Assembly (NCBI RefSeq): GCF_014649775.1
Contig: NZ_BMTR01000003.1
Coordinates: 62,001-126,000, forward strand
Source of the DNA: Streptomyces longisporoflavus
Lineage (GTDB): Bacteria; Actinomycetota; Actinomycetes; Streptomycetales; Streptomycetaceae
Direction: 5' to 3'
DNA: 64,000 nt
In this document: positions 9,396 to 18,656 of the stretch, in pieces
How positions within the stretch are numbered: position 1 is the stretch's first letter
Layout: each line of letters starts with the position of its first letter
Notes under the pieces: model-generated
Seen by the model: only the letters and a program-made list of their open reading frames with translations
Told to the model about the DNA's origin: nothing
Database searches by the model: none
Made by a program: the position numbers and the translations under genes

Positions 9396-10277
9396 TTACT
9401 TGACCGCGCCCGCCATCACGCCGGACACGAACTGACGCTGGAACGCGAAGAACACGGCCAGCGGAATCACCATCGAGATGAACGCGCCGGGCGCCAGGAT
9501 CTGCACGTTGTCGCCGAAGGACCGCACCTGCTGCTGGAGCGCGACCGTGATCGGCGGACTCTCGGAATCGGCGAAGATCAGCGCGATCAGCATGTCGTTC
9601 CAGACCCAGAGGAACTGGAAGATGCCGAGCGAGGCGATCGCGGGCGCGCCGAGCGGCATCACGACCCGGAAGAAGAGCCGCAGCTCACCGGCGCCGTCCA
9701 GGCGCGCCGCCTCCAGGAGTTCGCGGGGGATCTCCGCGAAGAAGTTCCGCAGGAGGAAGATCGCGAACGGCAGCCCGAAGGCCACGTGGAAGACGACCAC
9801 GCCGACCGTCGTCTCGAAGATCCCGACCGCGCCGAAGATCTTCGAGACCGGGAGCAGCGCCACCTGTACGGGGACCACGAGCAGCCCGACGACGCCGAGG
9901 AACCACCAGTCGCGGCCGGGGAACTCCATCCACGCGAAGGCGTACCCGGCGAGGGACCCGATGATCACGACGAGCAGCGTCGCCGGGACGGTGATCATGA
10001 TGCTGGACAGGATCGAGTCGGTGATCGTCTCGTCCTTGAGGAGGTTCGTGTAGTTGTCCAGGGTCATCTGGGACGGCGTGCTGAAGACCTTCCACCAGCC
10101 GCTCTCGGCCATGTCCTCGGAGGTCCGCAGCGAGCCGAGCAGCAGCCCGATCGTCGGCACCAGCCAGAAGAGCGCCACGACGGCGAGGAAGACGCGGACG
10201 GCGGTGCCGCTCAGAACGGACACGATCCGCCCCCCGAGCGACCGCTCGGCCTTCACCGCTTCGACTTGGGTGGTCAT
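9396..10277 (-). CDS. carbohydrate ABC transporter permease, MalG-like
   Basis: A 293-residue inner-membrane permease with six predicted membrane segments. The cytoplasmic EAA loop that docks the ATPase is ELLEAARLDGAGELRLFFRVVMP, shortened here to its core EAA---G pattern around residues 190-212. ATG at 10277 overlaps the stop of the MalF-like gene (ATGA), so the two permeases are translationally coupled. The protein ends FVSGVMAGAVK, the usual C-terminus of this family. No ATPase gene is present in the operon; in Streptomyces such importers share a general ATPase (MsiK) encoded elsewhere, which I infer applies here. The sugar is unknown. Confidence 0.9.
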   Translation of the reverse strand: MTTQVEAVKAERSLGGRIVSVLSGTAVRVFLAVVALFWLVPTIGLLLGSLRTSEDMAESGWWKVFSTPSQMTLDNYTNLLKDETITDSILSSIMITVPATLLVVIIGSLAGYAFAWMEFPGRDWWFLGVVGLLVVPVQVALLPVSKIFGAVGIFETTVGVVVFHVAFGLPFAIFLLRNFFAEIPRELLEAARLDGAGELRLFFRVVMPLGAPAIASLGIFQFLWVWNDMLIALIFADSESPPITVALQQQVRSFGDNVQILAPGAFISMVIPLAVFFAFQRQFVSGVMAGAVK

Positions 10278-11620
10278 CGCCGTCCCTCCCGCCGCAATCG
10301 CCGGACATTGAAGAGCATCACCGGGATCACGAGGAGGAAGAGCAGTACGGCGATCGCGCTCGCCACGCCTGCATCCTTGTCCAGGAACGCGGAGTTGTAG
10401 AGCTGCAGTGCCAGGACGTTCGCGTCGTCCTTCGACGAGTTGGGCGGGATGATGAAGATCAGGTCGAAGATCTTCAGTACGTTGATCATGAGCGTGACCG
10501 CCACCACCGCGAGCACCGGCGCCAGAATCGGCACGGTGATCCGGCGGAACACCTGCCACTCGTTGGCGCCGTCCACCCGGGCGGCCTCCAGGAGCTCACG
10601 CGGCACGCCGGCGAGACCGGCCGCGATCAGGACCATCGCGAAGCCCACCCAGATCCACAGGTAGGACCCGATGACCGCGGGCGTGATGAGGGTCGGGCCG
10701 AGCCAGTCCACGCCGTTGTACGGCTCGCGGAAGTTGGACGCGGGGAAGCGGAGCTGAGCCCCGTCGGCCGCCTCTGGAAGCGCGAAGGTGCCGTCGCCGG
10801 CCGCCTCGGTCGAGGCCACCACCTTGCCGTCCTTGACGGCCTCCACCTTGATCCCGGCATAGCCGAACTCGGTCTTGTCCGGAGCGTTCATCTTGCCCCG
10901 GCCCTCGCCCCGCGTGAAGTCCTGCCAGGCCGTACCGGTCACCTTGTCGGGGTCCGGCTTCGCGGCCGCGGCCGACTCGGCGCCGTCCGGCATGTTGTCC
11001 GGCGCGACACCGGTCAGCGGGAGCACCACCGGAGTGCCCGCGCTGACCGGCTCGCGCGTGATGAAGGCACCGCCGCCCGCCGACTTCAGCGGGGACTCCG
11101 TACTGGGGTGCGCCTGCGGGAAGGCGGACGACTCGGCGAAGGTGTCGTGCACCCCCACCATGACGGCGTTGGCGACACCCCGGTCGGGGTCCGACTCGTA
11201 CACGAGCCGGAAGATGATGCCGGCCGCGAGCATGGAGATCGCCATCGGCATGAAGATGACCAGCTTGAACGCCGTTCCCCAGCGGATCCGTTCGGTGAGC
11301 ACGGCGAAGATCAGGCCGAGCCCGGTCGCCAGGGTCGGCGCCACGGCCACCCAGATCGCGTTGTTCTTGACCGCGGTCAGGATGGTGTCGTCCGTGAACA
11401 GGGTCTTGTAGTTGCCGAACGCCGTGAAGTCGCCCGACTTGTCGAAGAAGCTGCGGAAGACGGAGTACCCGATGGGGTACAGGACCAGAGCGCCGAGCAG
11501 CACCAGGGCGGGCAGCAGGAAAAGCACCGCCATGCCCTTGCGCGTGCCGGTCACGCTCTTGCGGTTGGGGACCGGGGGCAGCACCGCGTCGGGCGTGCCC
11601 CCGGCGTTCGCGGACGCCAC
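10274..11620 (-). CDS. carbohydrate ABC transporter permease, MalF-like, with large inserted loop
   Basis: A 448-residue permease, about 140 residues longer than ordinary MalF/UgpA-type partners. N-terminal basic region, first membrane helix around residues 29-52, EAA loop ELLEAARVDGANEWQVFRR near 342-360. The extra length is one insertion, roughly residues 155-305, between the membrane helix ending AAGIIFRLVYESDPDRG and the one beginning LITPAVIGSYLWIWVG. It is rich in Gly, Ala, Pro and beta-forming residues and contains a stretch (GIKVEAVKDGKVVASTEA) that resembles a small beta-sandwich repeat. By topology it should face outward, like the P2 loop of Escherichia coli MalF that contacts the binding protein, though the sequences are unrelated by eye. 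Four bases separate it from the binding-protein gene. Confidence 0.88.
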   Translation of the reverse strand: MASANAGGTPDAVLPPVPNRKSVTGTRKGMAVLFLLPALVLLGALVLYPIGYSVFRSFFDKSGDFTAFGNYKTLFTDDTILTAVKNNAIWVAVAPTLATGLGLIFAVLTERIRWGTAFKLVIFMPMAISMLAAGIIFRLVYESDPDRGVANAVMVGVHDTFAESSAFPQAHPSTESPLKSAGGGAFITREPVSAGTPVVLPLTGVAPDNMPDGAESAAAAKPDPDKVTGTAWQDFTRGEGRGKMNAPDKTEFGYAGIKVEAVKDGKVVASTEAAGDGTFALPEAADGAQLRFPASNFREPYNGVDWLGPTLITPAVIGSYLWIWVGFAMVLIAAGLAGVPRELLEAARVDGANEWQVFRRITVPILAPVLAVVAVTLMINVLKIFDLIFIIPPNSSKDDANVLALQLYNSAFLDKDAGVASAIAVLLFLLVIPVMLFNVRRLRREGRR

Positions 11621-11624
11621 CGCG

Positions 11625-13019
11625 TCAGTCCTTGTAGGCCGCGGCGGCAGACGTCTCCAGCGCCTTCTGGGTGGCCTCGACGTCCTTCGGATTCTTCAGG
11701 AAGTCCTGCAGCGCCTTCCACTCGCCCTTGCCGGGCGTGCCGCCGAAGGCCTGCGGGGCCTGGTCGGACATGTCGAAGCGGATGTCGTCGCCCGCCGCGA
11801 TCAGCGCCTTGGCGATGTCCCGCTGCACGTCGTTCGGGTACGCCGCCATGTCCAGGCTCTTGTTCGGCGAGACGAAACCGCCCGCCTCCGCCCAGATCTC
11901 GGCCGAGTCCGGCGACGCGAGGAAGGTCAGCAGCGCCTGCGCGCCCTTGTTGTCCTTCAGCGCGACGGCGGCGTCACCGCCGACGACCGCGGGGGACTCG
12001 TCGCCGACCGCCGGGAACGGGAACACCTTGGCGTCCGTGCCGACTTCGGCCTTCGTCTCCGAGATGGGCAGCGAGACCATGTCGCCCTCGAAGACCATGC
12101 CCGCCTTCGGCTGGTCGCCGCCGGTGAAGGTCTGCTTCACGGAGGCCGGGAACTCGGTCTGGAGCGCGCCGTTCGCGCCGCCCGCGACGAAGCCCTTCTT
12201 GCCGAATATCTCGCCGAGCGTGGTCAGCGCCTCCTTCACGGAGGCGTCCGTCCACTTGATCTCGTGCTTGGCGAGCTGGTCGTACTTCTCCGGGCCCGCC
12301 TGCGAGAGGTAGACGTTCTCGAACCAGTCGGTGAGGGTCCAGCCGTCGGCGCCCGCGACCGAGACCGGCGGCACGCCGGAGTCGTACACCGTCTGGGCCG
12401 TCTTCACGAAGTCGTCCCAGGTCTTGGCCTCCTCGGCGCCCGCGTTCTCGAAGACCTTGGTGTTGTACCAGACCAGGGACTTGTTGGCGGCCTTGAAATA
12501 CACGCCGTACTGCTTGCCGTCGACGGCCCCGAGGTCCTGCCAGCCCTTCGCGTAGTTCTTCTCCAGCTGCTTCTGCGCCTCGGGCCCGACCGGCTTGGCC
12601 CACTTGTTCTGCACGGCCTGGTCGATCGCGCCGACCTGCGGAAGCATCGCGACGTCCGGCGGCTGCCCGCCCGCGACCTTCGACTCCAGGAAGCTGATGA
12701 TCGGGTCCTGGGCGGGTACGAAGGTGACCTTGGCCCCCGTCCGCTTCTCGAACTCGTCGAGAACCTTGAGGAAGACCTTCCGTTCCGAGCCGCCCCATAC
12801 GGCGGCGACGGAGACCGTCTGCCCGTCCAGCTTCGGCAGTTCGACCGCGGCGGCGCTCTCCTTGCCGCCGCCCTTGTCCCCGCCGTCTCCGTCGTCGTCC
12901 CCGTCGCCGCCGCATGCGGTGACGGAGAGCGCGAGCGCGCTCGCGACGACGGCCGCGGCGAGTTTGGCGGTGGTACGCCGGTGGTGCGGTGCCCTGCGTG
13001 TACGAAGAGTGCTGCGCAT
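11625..13019 (-). CDS. extracellular sugar-binding lipoprotein of ABC importer
   Basis: A 464-residue solute-binding protein of the MalE-like cluster. ATG at 13019 gives a twin-basic N-terminus, a hydrophobic core (LAAAVVASALALSVTA) and a lipobox with Cys36 (TACGG), so the mature protein is anchored in the membrane outer face. A short Asp/Gly/Lys linker precedes the domain beginning VSVAAVWGGSERKVFLKVLDEFEKRTGAKV, typical of sugar-binding proteins, and the C-terminal lobe ends ...KALETSAAAAYKD. First gene of the operon with MalF- and MalG-like permeases. Upstream starts at 13100 would put a non-signal sequence before the signal peptide and are rejected. Substrate not predictable. Confidence 0.92.
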   Translation of the reverse strand: MRSTLRTRRAPHHRRTTAKLAAAVVASALALSVTACGGDGDDDGDGGDKGGGKESAAAVELPKLDGQTVSVAAVWGGSERKVFLKVLDEFEKRTGAKVTFVPAQDPIISFLESKVAGGQPPDVAMLPQVGAIDQAVQNKWAKPVGPEAQKQLEKNYAKGWQDLGAVDGKQYGVYFKAANKSLVWYNTKVFENAGAEEAKTWDDFVKTAQTVYDSGVPPVSVAGADGWTLTDWFENVYLSQAGPEKYDQLAKHEIKWTDASVKEALTTLGEIFGKKGFVAGGANGALQTEFPASVKQTFTGGDQPKAGMVFEGDMVSLPISETKAEVGTDAKVFPFPAVGDESPAVVGGDAAVALKDNKGAQALLTFLASPDSAEIWAEAGGFVSPNKSLDMAAYPNDVQRDIAKALIAAGDDIRFDMSDQAPQAFGGTPGKGEWKALQDFLKNPKDVEATQKALETSAAAAYKD

Positions 13020-13127
13020 CACTGCCCCGTTCTCTTCCCTGGCGAGTCCGTGCGGCCTGTTTACGCCCGCCCGGGGAGAAGCGGCAATAGCGCCAACCAT
13101 GACAACCGGGTGATCGTGATGGCGTTG

Positions 13128-13140
13128 TGACGTGGCGTCA
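13128..13140. promoter_or_regulatory. short inverted repeat upstream of the sugar ABC operon
   Basis: TGACG-tgg-CGTCA, a 5-3-5 perfect inverted repeat, lies in the 138-base gap between the binding-protein gene and the end of the FHA-FtsK gene, about 110 bases before the former's start. It could be an operator for the sugar operon. The site is short and may be chance; no adjacent regulator gene supports it. Confidence 0.25.
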
Positions 13141-13157
13141 TGAGCTGCGGGGCAGAG

Positions 13158-16100
13158 CTACAGAAGGGACGGCACCTGATCCGCGGCGACGGAGCGGGCG
13201 GCACGCTCCAACGCGCTGGCGAGCAACGCCAAGTCCGTGGGTCCGTTGCCGAGTTCGCGGACGGGCCGCCGCGCCGGCGGATCCCCCATCCGCTCCCACT
13301 CCAGCGGGACGACGGTGGGGCGCAGCGTGGAGGTACGGGGGATACGTCCTGTGACCCGCCCCGCCTGAAAGGGACCCCCCCGCCCCTCGGCGGTACGCAG
13401 CTCCCCCCGCCCGGGAGCGGGCTCCTCCGGCCCCGGAGTGACCGCGTCCAGCACGATGCGCAGCGCGGCCCGCCGCCCCAACTCGGTCTCCGGCGTCCGC
13501 TCGCTGCGCGCCGTGGTGGCAATCAGATGCACCCCGAGCCGCTCGCCGTCCCTGGCGACAGCCTCGAGCGCCCGCACGACGGACCCCGCCGCGGGCCGGC
13601 CCGGCGACCCGAGCGCGGGCGAGAGCAGCGCGTCGAAGTCATCGACGAGTACGACGAGCCGAGGCAGCGGAGGCCCCGGCTCGGCTCCCTTGCGCGCGGC
13701 GGCGACGGGCCGCAGCCGCATGGTGGAACTCGGCGGCGGATCAAGATCGTCCCCGCCGCCCCCGTTGCTTCCGCTGCTTCCACTGCCCACGGCGACCCCG
13801 ACAGCCCCGCTCCGCCCGGCGGCCCGGGGCGCCTGCGCGTGCCACTCCGCGAAGCCCAGCCGACCGAGGAGCTCGGCCCGCCGCTTCAGCTCGGCGGTCA
13901 GTGACTGGGCGAACTCCCGCATGCGGACCGGGTCGTTGGCGGCGAGATGCGTGGTGACGTGCGGCAGGTCCGTACAGACCGCGAGGCCTTCGACCAGCCG
14001 GATGTTCGCACCGTTCGTCCCGCCGCCCCCGCTGCCCGTGCTGTCACGCCCGTCGATCAGGACCATGCCGAGCCGGTCGGGGCGCTCCGCCGCGGCCAGC
14101 GACGCGGCGACGGACCGCAGCAGTTCCGTACGACCGCTCCCCGAAGGGCCCTCGGCAAGTACGTGCGGGCCCTCGGCGGCGAGGTCCATGACGACAGGCC
14201 CGCGCGGCCCCGCGCCGAGCACCGCCCAGGCCCGCCCGCCCAGCGCCTCCGCGTCATCGGCGGCAGCGGCCCACCGTGCCATGAGTGACGCGGGGGTGGC
14301 CCGCGCGAGCCCCAACTCGTCCAGAAGCCGGGCCATTTGAGGCAACGGAGCGGACACGCGCGCGTGGCCGTCGCCGGGCGCCCCGTCCGTACGGAAAGGC
14401 GCCAGGGCCCGCGCGAACCGCTCGGCCCAGGCCTGTGAGACCGCGTCCACCGCGGCGACGGTGCCGTACCCGGCGGGGTGGCCGTCCACGGTCCGCAGCA
14501 GCCGCAGGGCGGTGGCCACGTCACCGCTGAGCAGCGCGACCGCACCGCAGGAGCGGAAGGCGGGCGACACGGAGCAGGCGGCTTCGTACGTGGCGGAGAC
14601 CGGCGACGCGGGCGACGCGGCGGGCGTCTCCGCAAGGCAGACGACATGGATTCCGGCGTCGGCCCCGTCCCGCGCGAGGCGCGCCACGGCTTCCCGCAGT
14701 CCGGCCGACCCCGGATCGCCGTCCACCACGACGACGGCGCGGGGCCCGGGGTCCGGAGCGATGCCGACCGCGGGGTCGTCGGCGGCGGACGCCTTGTCCG
14801 CGGCGTAGTCGTCGAGGCGGCGCAGCAGCTCTCCCGTGCGGGCCGCGGCCTGCTCGCGGTCGTAGGCGAGGAGGAGGCGGCAGTCCTGGCCGTGCGTGGG
14901 CCGCAGATGCGGGAGCCAGCCGAGCCAGGACCACTCGGCGGTGCGTTCCTGTACGGACCGCGCGCGGTCCGTGCTGAGCAGCACGATCTCCAGGGCGTCG
15001 GGGGAGTGCATGGCCGCGAGCTGGGCGATGACGGCGCGGGCGAGCCCGGCGAGCCGTCCGCGCGGTCCCGCGAGGCCGAGCGCGCCGGCCTCCCGCAGGC
15101 TGACCGTCACGGGGACGGCGGGCAGCAGGCCGCGCTCGTCCGGAGCCGTGCGGTCGACCGTGCCGAGCCGGACCGCGAGCGCTTCGGGGTGGCCCGGCCC
15201 GCGCTCCCAGAGCCGGGGGCCGGGACCGAGAGCCGTGAGCAGCAGGGCCGCCGGATCGGGCCAGGTCTCCGGGGTCCGTGCGGCGGCGGCCACCGCGAGG
15301 TCCTCGGGGGTGGGGCCCGCCGGTTCCGGGGACACGGCGTGGCTCCCCGTCCCGTACGGATCGTCCTCGTGCTCGCCCTGGCCGGCTTGGCCGTACTCGT
15401 CGTCGCGGGCGCCCGTGAGCCGCCGGGCCCAGGCCGAGAGCCCGCCGCGCTTCCGGAGGGCGCGGGGCACGGTCGTGCCGCGCGCGGGGGTGCCGGTGCG
15501 GGCGCTCTCGGCGTCCGGGGCGCCGCCCTGCTGGGGCACCATCGGCGCGTCGGCGAGGGAGGTCCGGCCGTACGCCCCTTGTGTGCCGTACGCCTCCTCC
15601 GCTCCGTATGCCCCGCTCCGGCTGTCCTCGTCCGTGCCGGGGAAGGGAGTGGAGCCGTACGCGTGACGGGTGTCCTCGGAGGGGGTGCGGCCCGCTCCGG
15701 GGGGCGCGCTCAGGGGGTTGCCGCCGCTCGCGGTGACCCGCACGCGCACGTGCCCCTCGCCGTCCGGGGCCGTCGGCAGCACGCCGCCCGTGCCGTCACC
15801 GGCGGTGAGCCGCAGCGCGGACTCGCCGAGCCGCAGCAGGGAGCCGGGGGTCAGATGCACCGGGCGGTCGGTGATGTCGCGGCCGTCCACCGTCGTGCCG
15901 TTCGTGGACCCCAGGTCCGTGACGGTGACCCGGCCGTCCGGGGCGAGCGTCACCGCGCAGTGCAGCCGCGAGACGTCCGGGTCGTCCAGCGGGACGTCCG
16001 CGTCGGCGGAGCGGCCCACGCGGATCTGGCCGCCGTGCAGGAGATGCACCCCGCCCGCGTCCGGCCCAGCGACCACGTGCAACTGGGCGGCGGCGCCCGC

Positions 16101-16394
16101 GAGTTCGGGGCCCGGCTCGGCGGGGGAGCCGAGCGAGAGCACCGCTCCGTCGATCAGCGGGGGCTCCCCGACGGTGCAGCGCTGGGCGTCGAGCCGCTCC
16201 GACTCCGCGTACAGGACGAGGGGGCCTTCGCCGCCCGCGACAGCGGTGGCGAGACCCGACGCGACGGTGGCGAGCGCGGTCCCGGCAGGGGCGGTGACCA
16301 GCACGTCGACGGCGTCACGGGGCACGGCAGGGCGGCCTTCGGACTCGGCGGTCTGGCCGCTGCGCGGCCCGAGGACGGTCAGCCGGATCTGCAT
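13158..16394 (-). CDS. FHA domain / FtsK-SpoIIIE ATPase, EssC/EccC-like
   Basis: A 1078-residue protein. Residues 1-95 form a small beta-rich N-domain; an FHA domain follows at ~105-197 with the phosphothreonine-binding residues GRS (127-129), SRLH (142-145) and STN (163-165). After a long disordered Gly/Tyr-rich linker comes a degenerate ATPase module with AGPRGRLAGLARAVIAQLA and the WLGWLPHLRP motif typical of EssC/EccC proteins. A second module has a proper Walker A, GPSGSGRT (about residues 747-754), and a Walker B, PRLVVLVDDFDALL, near 913. This is the layout of type VII secretion motors (Ub-like/FHA, then tandem FtsK domains). ATG at 16394 is chosen because the residues before it are unlike any domain. 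Divergent from the pkaA kinase, which could phosphorylate a partner read by the FHA domain. Function inferred. Confidence 0.8.
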   Translation of the reverse strand: MQIRLTVLGPRSGQTAESEGRPAVPRDAVDVLVTAPAGTALATVASGLATAVAGGEGPLVLYAESERLDAQRCTVGEPPLIDGAVLSLGSPAEPGPELAGAAAQLHVVAGPDAGGVHLLHGGQIRVGRSADADVPLDDPDVSRLHCAVTLAPDGRVTVTDLGSTNGTTVDGRDITDRPVHLTPGSLLRLGESALRLTAGDGTGGVLPTAPDGEGHVRVRVTASGGNPLSAPPGAGRTPSEDTRHAYGSTPFPGTDEDSRSGAYGAEEAYGTQGAYGRTSLADAPMVPQQGGAPDAESARTGTPARGTTVPRALRKRGGLSAWARRLTGARDDEYGQAGQGEHEDDPYGTGSHAVSPEPAGPTPEDLAVAAAARTPETWPDPAALLLTALGPGPRLWERGPGHPEALAVRLGTVDRTAPDERGLLPAVPVTVSLREAGALGLAGPRGRLAGLARAVIAQLAAMHSPDALEIVLLSTDRARSVQERTAEWSWLGWLPHLRPTHGQDCRLLLAYDREQAAARTGELLRRLDDYAADKASAADDPAVGIAPDPGPRAVVVVDGDPGSAGLREAVARLARDGADAGIHVVCLAETPAASPASPVSATYEAACSVSPAFRSCGAVALLSGDVATALRLLRTVDGHPAGYGTVAAVDAVSQAWAERFARALAPFRTDGAPGDGHARVSAPLPQMARLLDELGLARATPASLMARWAAAADDAEALGGRAWAVLGAGPRGPVVMDLAAEGPHVLAEGPSGSGRTELLRSVAASLAAAERPDRLGMVLIDGRDSTGSGGGGTNGANIRLVEGLAVCTDLPHVTTHLAANDPVRMREFAQSLTAELKRRAELLGRLGFAEWHAQAPRAAGRSGAVGVAVGSGSSGSNGGGGDDLDPPPSSTMRLRPVAAARKGAEPGPPLPRLVVLVDDFDALLSPALGSPGRPAAGSVVRALEAVARDGERLGVHLIATTARSERTPETELGRRAALRIVLDAVTPGPEEPAPGRGELRTAEGRGGPFQAGRVTGRIPRTSTLRPTVVPLEWERMGDPPARRPVRELGNGPTDLALLASALERAARSVAADQVPSLL

Positions 16395-16852
16395 CGCCGT
16401 CAGCGGTCCCTTCTGCCCTTGCCGCCGGGCACGGGGACCCGCGCTGTACTCGCGCTGTGATTCCCCCCACCGCACACGGCCACGTCGGCCAGTAACAAGA
16501 AGGCATCTTCGCACCTGCCACTGACAACACGCCCGGCGGCCACCATTAAGTGATCTTGATTGGTCGGCTCTGCTCGGAAAAGTGCCTGCTTGGACCGTTG
16601 CGATCGGCGGTCAGCGCATCGTGACGAAGGTCAATTCGACGCCCGTCGGCAACCAACGGCGACACTGGGGCGTCTTTCCAGCGAACAGCTGTCCGGTCAC
16701 CCGGCGACCGGGCCGGAACGAGATCGGAATGAGACCGGCCGGTGCCCCGTTCGGCGGCATTAGAGTGGGTCGGAACATCCTCCGGCGGGTAGCCGGGTCC
16801 GGACAGATCAGCGACAGACCAGCCAGATCAGCAGATCAGCAGGGAGCATGAC
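16395..16852. other. divergent intergenic region between FHA-FtsK gene and pkaA
   Basis: A 458-base gap that must hold both promoters. It is less GC-rich than its surroundings in its middle third. Near the pkaA end three copies of AGATCAGC occur (about 16805, 16825 and 16833), the last two eight bases apart. A TAGAGT hexamer at 16761-16766 is a possible -10 element for pkaA but no convincing -35 precedes it. Small open frames here have no ribosome site or codon bias supporting a gene. Confidence 0.5.
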
Positions 16853-18514
16853 GTGCGGCCGGTAGGCAGCAAGTACCTGCTCGAGGAGCCGCTCGGGCGC
16901 GGCGCCACGGGCACCGTCTGGCGAGCCCGCCAGCGCGAGACCGCGGGTGCGGAGGCATCGGTCCCCGGCCAGCCCGGCGAGACCGTCGCGATCAAGGTCC
17001 TCAAGGAGGAGCTCGCCAACGACGCGGACATCGTGATGCGCTTCCTGCGCGAGCGATCGGTCCTGCTCAGGCTCACGCACCCGAACATCGTGCGGACCCG
17101 TGACCTGGTCGTCGAGGGGGAGCTCCTGGCCCTCGTCATGGACCTGGTCGAAGGCCCCGACCTGCACCGCTACCTCCGCGAGAACGGCCCGTTCACGCCG
17201 GTCGGTGCTGCCCTCATGACCGCCCAGATCGCCGACGCCCTTGCCGCGAGCCACGCGGACGGAGTCGTGCACCGCGACCTGAAGCCCGCGAACGTCCTGC
17301 TCAAGCAGGATGCCGACGGCTCGATGCACCCGATGCTCACCGACTTCGGCATCGCGCGCCTCGCCGACTCGCCGGGCCTGACCCGCACCCACGAATTCGT
17401 CGGTACGCCCGCGTACGTGGCGCCCGAGTCCGCCGAGGGCCGCCCGCAGACCAGCGCCGTCGACATCTACGGCGCGGGCATCCTCCTGTACGAGCTCGTC
17501 ACCGGCAGCCCGCCCTTCGGCGGCGGCTCGGCCCTGGAAGTCCTGCACCAGCACCTGAGCGCCGAACCGCGCCGCCCCTCCACGGTCCCCGACCCGCTGT
17601 GGACGGTCATCGAACGCTGCCTCAGCAAGAACCCCGACCACCGCCCCAGCGCCGAGAACCTCGCGCGCGGCCTGCGGGCCGTCGCGGACGGCGTCGGCGT
17701 GCACGCGTCCAGCGCGCAGATCGCCGCGGCGGAGGGCGTGGGCGCCCTCCTCATGCCCGACCCGTCGCCCGCCGCCGTGCCGGGCACGGCCGGCGCGGCC
17801 GACCCCACCCAGGTCCTGCCGAACAACGCGGGTTCGTACGACCCGAACGCGGCGACGAGCGTCATGCAGAACACCGGCGGCTCCGGCGACGCCGACCCGA
17901 CGTCGGTGCTCCCCACCGGAAGCCGCGGCGCGGCCGACCCGACGGCGGTCATGCCGCCGGTGCCGCCGAACCAGCCCGGCGGCGACCCGAACGACCCGCA
18001 CCCCTGGCAGAACCAGATGCGGGCGGCCCGCGACCGCAACGAGCAGACGCAGGTCCAGGCGTACATGGACCCGAACGACGACCCGCTGCGCCGCCGCCCC
18101 CAGCGCCAGGTGGCCCGCCCGCAGCAGCAGCCGCAGCAACGTCAGCAGCAGTACGCGCCGCAGCAGCAGCGTCCCGCGCAGCGCCGGCAGCAGTACGCAC
18201 CGCAGCAGCAGCCCCAGCCCCAGCAGCAGTACGCGCCACCGCCGCAGCAGACGCCGCCCCAGCAGCCGCCCGCGGGACGCCCGCCGCGCGAGCCGAGGCA
18301 GCGCGGCTCGAACCCGAACCGGATGAAGATCCCGGGGCTCGGCTGCCTCAAGGGCTGCCTCTTCACGATCATCATCCTCTTCGTGGCGAGCTGGCTCGTC
18401 TGGGAGCTGAGCCCGCTCCAGGAGTGGATCGGCACGACGAAGGGCTACTGGGACCAGCTGACGGACTGGTACGACACGGTCGCCGGCTGGATGGGCAAAC
18501 TGAGCGGCAAGTAG
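16853..18514 (+). CDS. pkaA: Ser/Thr protein kinase PkaA
   Basis: A 553-residue Hanks-type kinase. Residues 1-270 are the catalytic domain: glycine-rich loop GRGATGTVW, invariant Lys48, catalytic loop HRDLKPAN with Asp142, DFG at 164, and an APE motif. The C-terminal half is a long Pro/Gln-rich disordered region (repeated QQQ and PQQQYAP patterns, about 410-480), followed by a cysteine-bearing membrane helix (CLFTIIILFVASWLVWEL) and a short extracellular tail without PASTA repeats. The nearby ATG at 16848 stops after a few codons; GTG at 16853 with AGGGAG six bases upstream is the start. Followed by a second kinase and prfB, the order I recall for pkaA-pkaB-prfB in Streptomyces coelicolor. 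Autophosphorylation of the homologue is reported; targets are not evident here. Confidence 0.88.
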   Translation: MRPVGSKYLLEEPLGRGATGTVWRARQRETAGAEASVPGQPGETVAIKVLKEELANDADIVMRFLRERSVLLRLTHPNIVRTRDLVVEGELLALVMDLVEGPDLHRYLRENGPFTPVGAALMTAQIADALAASHADGVVHRDLKPANVLLKQDADGSMHPMLTDFGIARLADSPGLTRTHEFVGTPAYVAPESAEGRPQTSAVDIYGAGILLYELVTGSPPFGGGSALEVLHQHLSAEPRRPSTVPDPLWTVIERCLSKNPDHRPSAENLARGLRAVADGVGVHASSAQIAAAEGVGALLMPDPSPAAVPGTAGAADPTQVLPNNAGSYDPNAATSVMQNTGGSGDADPTSVLPTGSRGAADPTAVMPPVPPNQPGGDPNDPHPWQNQMRAARDRNEQTQVQAYMDPNDDPLRRRPQRQVARPQQQPQQRQQQYAPQQQRPAQRRQQYAPQQQPQPQQQYAPPPQQTPPQQPPAGRPPREPRQRGSNPNRMKIPGLGCLKGCLFTIIILFVASWLVWELSPLQEWIGTTKGYWDQLTDWYDTVAGWMGKLSGK

Positions 18515-18656
18515 CGGCTCAGCGGTCAGTGATGGGCGAATCCCCTCCCGACCCCGGGGATTTGTCGACACCCGCAGGGTGATTTCCGCTCCTGGAGTGA
18601 AGGTTGGCGTCGAGGCCGCGTAGCTTTGTCGCCAACACGCATCCGTAGGAGCAGTC

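Noticed and set aside
16560-16851. Short open frames in the gap before pkaA
   Set aside because: No ribosome site and no codon bias; the gap is better seen as a divergent promoter region.
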